From Symbiobacteriaceae bacterium (lineage in GTDB: Bacteria; Bacillota; JAAYKD01; WRDA01): a stretch of DNA of 15,574 nt. How positions within the stretch are numbered: position 1 is the first letter of the stretch; every line of letters begins with the position of its first letter. The notes under the pieces are model-generated. The model was not told the DNA's origin and ran no database searches. It saw only the letters and a list, made by a program, of their open reading frames with translations. The stretch is from the NCBI GenBank assembly GCA_009779515.1, contig WREE01000031.1, forward strand, positions 1 to 15,574. The letters are read 5' to 3'. Below are positions 13,886-15,574 of this stretch, piece by piece. The position numbers and the translations under genes were made by a program.

Positions 13886-15328
13886 ATGATAACTATAACT
13901 ACAAACGGGAACAGGGCAGTTTTGCCTGGACGAACTTGGCTGATGCGTATTCTCCTTGGCTCTATATTTCTCGCTATGCTCGCATTTCTTGCGTGTGCTA
14001 CTTCTGTAGCTGCTCAGCCGCCCATGGCGTGGCCAAGTGACTGTGTAGTCCTGGTTCCAGGCATCCCAGTGGCTCATACAGATAGAGGTACGAAGCTGTT
14101 AGATGCTGCTCCGTTCATCGACGAGAGCAGCCGCTTGCAGGTTCCGCTGCGCTTTCTTGCCGAAGAGTTGGGTGCTACCGTCAACTATCAGGCACCCTTA
14201 GTATCAGTCATTTACGATAATGTAACTGTCGTCCTGGAGTTGGGCACGACTACAGCTTGGGTCAATAACTTCCAGATCGAACTGGACACATCCCCTGTCA
14301 TCTTGCATGATCGTGTGTTTGTCCCCTTGCGATTTGTGGCTGATAACCTTGGCTATGTTACACATTATCGAGAGGGAGTTATCCTGGTAGGCGGATGGTA
14401 TACTGAACCAACATCAGAGCAATCACTGGCGTGGCGGCAAGGCATATCGTCACGTTGGGTTGCAGCAAGGGCGGATTGGGAACTGCAAGCAATAACAGTT
14501 GACGAACCAAGTCTAGAAATGGAGCGGTTTGCATTCTACTGGCGTTACCTGGAAGATGACACTTTCGCATTATATCAGGCTTTACGAGAGCAGAGCAGTC
14601 CTCAGATGCTGATGCTCATCGCAGACGATATCAAGTACAACAACCGAGGTGGCTACTTCCCGGAAGATAATACAACCGTTGCCTCCTATGCTTTCTATGT
14701 CCGGGAGGATGCTGTTTACGCTGTTCTCAGTGTCGGTGGGGCGACGATGGGTTCCCGAAATCTCTACCGGATAGGATCAGAAGATCCGACAGTAATACTC
14801 GCAAGAACGATGTATATCGGTAGCTGTGTATCGGACTCCGGATATATCTACTACACAAAGTCTTTCATGGGGTTCGGTAACACCTATCGCATTCACCTAC
14901 CCTCTGTGCTGGCTGGTGATGAAATCATCGAAGAGAAAGTGGGACAAGAGGGTTTCAGCTACAGATCATTCTGCATTGATAGAGAACAGCAAGTAATGTA
15001 TGCTGCCGGATATGCTAACGAAGAGGGGGCAGCTAGTGATGGAGATCAACGGGTATTATACCGTATCGACCTGAACACCATGCAGCATGAGATGGTCATC
15101 AGCCAGTTCCCCTACATACCTTGCGGTATAGCCGAAGACTGGATCTACTACTTGAAGGATAAGGCCATATGGCGCATGCGAAACGACGGTAGCGCACAGG
15201 AGAATGCGTATCCGCTTCTACAGAATGTGGAAAACTTCTACCTAGATGGTGGTTCTGTCGTATACTTGAACCAGTGGACAGATGATTGGGAGCCAGTGTG
15301 GAACAGGGTGGACATTGTGAAGAATTAA
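13886..15328 (+). CDS. Exported protein with copper amine oxidase-like N-terminal domain and propeller-like C-terminal region
   Basis: I start it at ATG 13886 (480 residues), because AAGGGG (13872-13877) lies eight bases upstream; an in-frame ATG at 13820 has no such site. A long basic N-region, hydrophobic helix (about 20-38) and ATSVAAQ give a type I signal peptide. Next comes a copper amine oxidase N-terminal-like domain (about 60-165) with its duplicated pattern: LQVPLRFLAEELGATVNY, then an inner strand set, then VFVPLRFVADNLGY. In clostridia such domains are non-catalytic modules of exported proteins, thought to bind the cell envelope. The rest (about 240-480) contains repeated short segments such as GYIYYTKSF, WIYYLKDKAIWRMRNDG and NFYLDGGSVVYLN, like the DUF5050/TolB-type propellers. 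Divergent from the lipoprotein gene, possibly acting at the same surface. No enzyme function is shown. Confidence 0.85.
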   Translation: MITITTNGNRAVLPGRTWLMRILLGSIFLAMLAFLACATSVAAQPPMAWPSDCVVLVPGIPVAHTDRGTKLLDAAPFIDESSRLQVPLRFLAEELGATVNYQAPLVSVIYDNVTVVLELGTTTAWVNNFQIELDTSPVILHDRVFVPLRFVADNLGYVTHYREGVILVGGWYTEPTSEQSLAWRQGISSRWVAARADWELQAITVDEPSLEMERFAFYWRYLEDDTFALYQALREQSSPQMLMLIADDIKYNNRGGYFPEDNTTVASYAFYVREDAVYAVLSVGGATMGSRNLYRIGSEDPTVILARTMYIGSCVSDSGYIYYTKSFMGFGNTYRIHLPSVLAGDEIIEEKVGQEGFSYRSFCIDREQQVMYAAGYANEEGAASDGDQRVLYRIDLNTMQHEMVISQFPYIPCGIAEDWIYYLKDKAIWRMRNDGSAQENAYPLLQNVENFYLDGGSVVYLNQWTDDWEPVWNRVDIVKN

Positions 15329-15394
15329 TGGGAAATAAGGCTTGATTCGCTCATACATGCCATCCTGGTTGTTTCGAGTGTGTTTATCGTAATA

Positions 15395-15435
15395 GCCAAT
15401 TCATCCCCCGCTTCTAAAGCGGGGGATGAATTGGC
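15395..15435. repeat. IS200/IS605 left-end hairpin
   Basis: GCCAATTCATCCCCCGCTT (15395-15413) pairs perfectly over 19 bases with 15417-15435 across a CTA loop. Such hairpins at the ends of IS200/IS605 elements are recognised by the Y1 transposase as single-stranded DNA, and in IS200 they also block transcription entering from outside. Here the hairpin lies about 67 bases after the stop of the preceding gene, so it may end that transcript. There is no T-run after it. Confidence 0.85.
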
Positions 15436-15459
15436 ATGTAGAATCCTACCTTCAGCTGC

Positions 15460-15488
15460 TTGACACCGAAGACAGCGTATGCTATAAT
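15460..15488 (+). promoter_or_regulatory. Consensus sigma-A promoter for tnpA
   Basis: TTGACA (15460-15465) and TATAAT (15483-15488) with the ideal 17-base spacing. Transcription should begin near 15495, about 25 bases before the tnpA ATG. A perfect match to both boxes is unusual for a transposase, which is commonly weakly expressed. Confidence 0.85.
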
Positions 15489-15503
15489 CAGTCATAGCAT
15501 ACG
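15476..15503 (+). promoter_or_regulatory. Inverted repeat overlapping the tnpA -10 box
   Basis: CGTATGCTAT (15476-15485) pairs perfectly with ATAGCATACG (15494-15503), with an eight-base spacer. The left arm covers half of the -10 box and the right arm ends two bases before AAGGAGGA (15506-15513). RNA from the element's own promoter would carry only the right arm, whereas read-through RNA would carry both and could fold next to the ribosome binding site. Alternatively it is a protein-binding site on DNA. Confidence 0.7.
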
Positions 15504-15519
15504 ATAAGGAGGATAGGAT

Positions 15520-15574
15520 ATGAAATTAGACAGCAACAATCATTCGGTATTCTTGCTTTGGTATCATCTGGTGC
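15520..15574 (+). CDS. tnpA: IS200/IS605 transposase TnpA, N-terminal fragment (window edge)
   Basis: The first 18 codons read MKLDSNNHSVFLLWYHLV, which matches the usual opening of Y1 (HUH) single-strand transposases: a charged start, then the HSVFLLxYHLV strand. The HUH motif and catalytic tyrosine lie beyond the window. AAGGAGG is seven bases before the ATG. These enzymes cut and join single-stranded element ends. Whether the gene is intact cannot be judged. Confidence 0.85.
   Translation, partial: MKLDSNNHSVFLLWYHLV

Larger units (their letters stand above)
15395..15574 (+). mobile_element. IS200/IS605-family element, left end (runs off the window)
   Basis: The pieces expected of a left end appear in order: a long perfect subterminal hairpin, a second inverted repeat just before the ribosome binding site, and a tnpA start. 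The right end and any accessory tnpB lie outside the window. The exact left boundary is unsure; IS200/IS605 elements have no terminal inverted repeats and make no target duplication, so it cannot be set from one side. Confidence 0.85.

Overview
The window looks like the chromosome of an anaerobic, Gram-positive-type bacterium, most likely class Clostridia. Supporting signs are an acetogen-like formate-tetrahydrofolate ligase next to a cyclodeaminase/cyclohydrolase of the FchA/FTCD type, strong AGGAGG-type ribosome binding sites, several TTG/GTG starts, an HD-GYP response regulator, and an IS200/IS605 element whose TnpA begins as those of thermophilic and syntrophic clostridia do. I cannot name the genus. 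No rRNA, tRNA or CRISPR array is visible.

Layout. Positions 1-226 hold a non-coding repeat with an inserted three-hairpin mini-element. A prepilin peptidase gene (218-994, minus) ends inside that repeat. A divergent spacer with two strong hairpins leads into a one-carbon block on the plus strand: fhs (1239-2915), a large cytoplasmic M14-type metallopeptidase-like gene (2995-5517) and an fchA-like gene (5527-6183). A strong terminator follows inside a degenerate repeat copy. Next is a two-gene signalling operon: a REC/HD-GYP regulator (6404-7483) and a membrane-bound hybrid histidine kinase with Cache, HAMP, HisKA, ATPase, REC and HPt modules (7486-10512). Another clear repeat copy (10532-10713) precedes a small cluster: a 59-residue membrane protein with a TTG start, a CBS-pair plus ACT protein, and a 58-residue two-helix membrane protein with a GTG start.

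From about 11,850 the character changes to accessory DNA: a decayed, gene-free stretch, then two divergent exported proteins (an Asp-box lipoprotein on the minus strand and a copper-amine-oxidase-like stalk protein on the plus strand), and finally the left end and first 18 codons of an IS200/IS605 transposase running off the window.

How the genes may work together. Fhs and the FchA-like enzyme act on adjacent folate intermediates (formyl-THF and methenyl-THF), so the block links formate, formyl/methenyl-THF and perhaps formimino-THF from purine or histidine breakdown. The embedded peptidase is the unexplained member. The kinase and HD-GYP regulator form a signal-to-c-di-GMP-hydrolysis pathway. 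The most unusual non-coding signal is the modular repeat family: three copies in 11 kb with conserved ends, exchanged middles, and, in two copies, a G-quadruplex-capable core beside nested palindromes.
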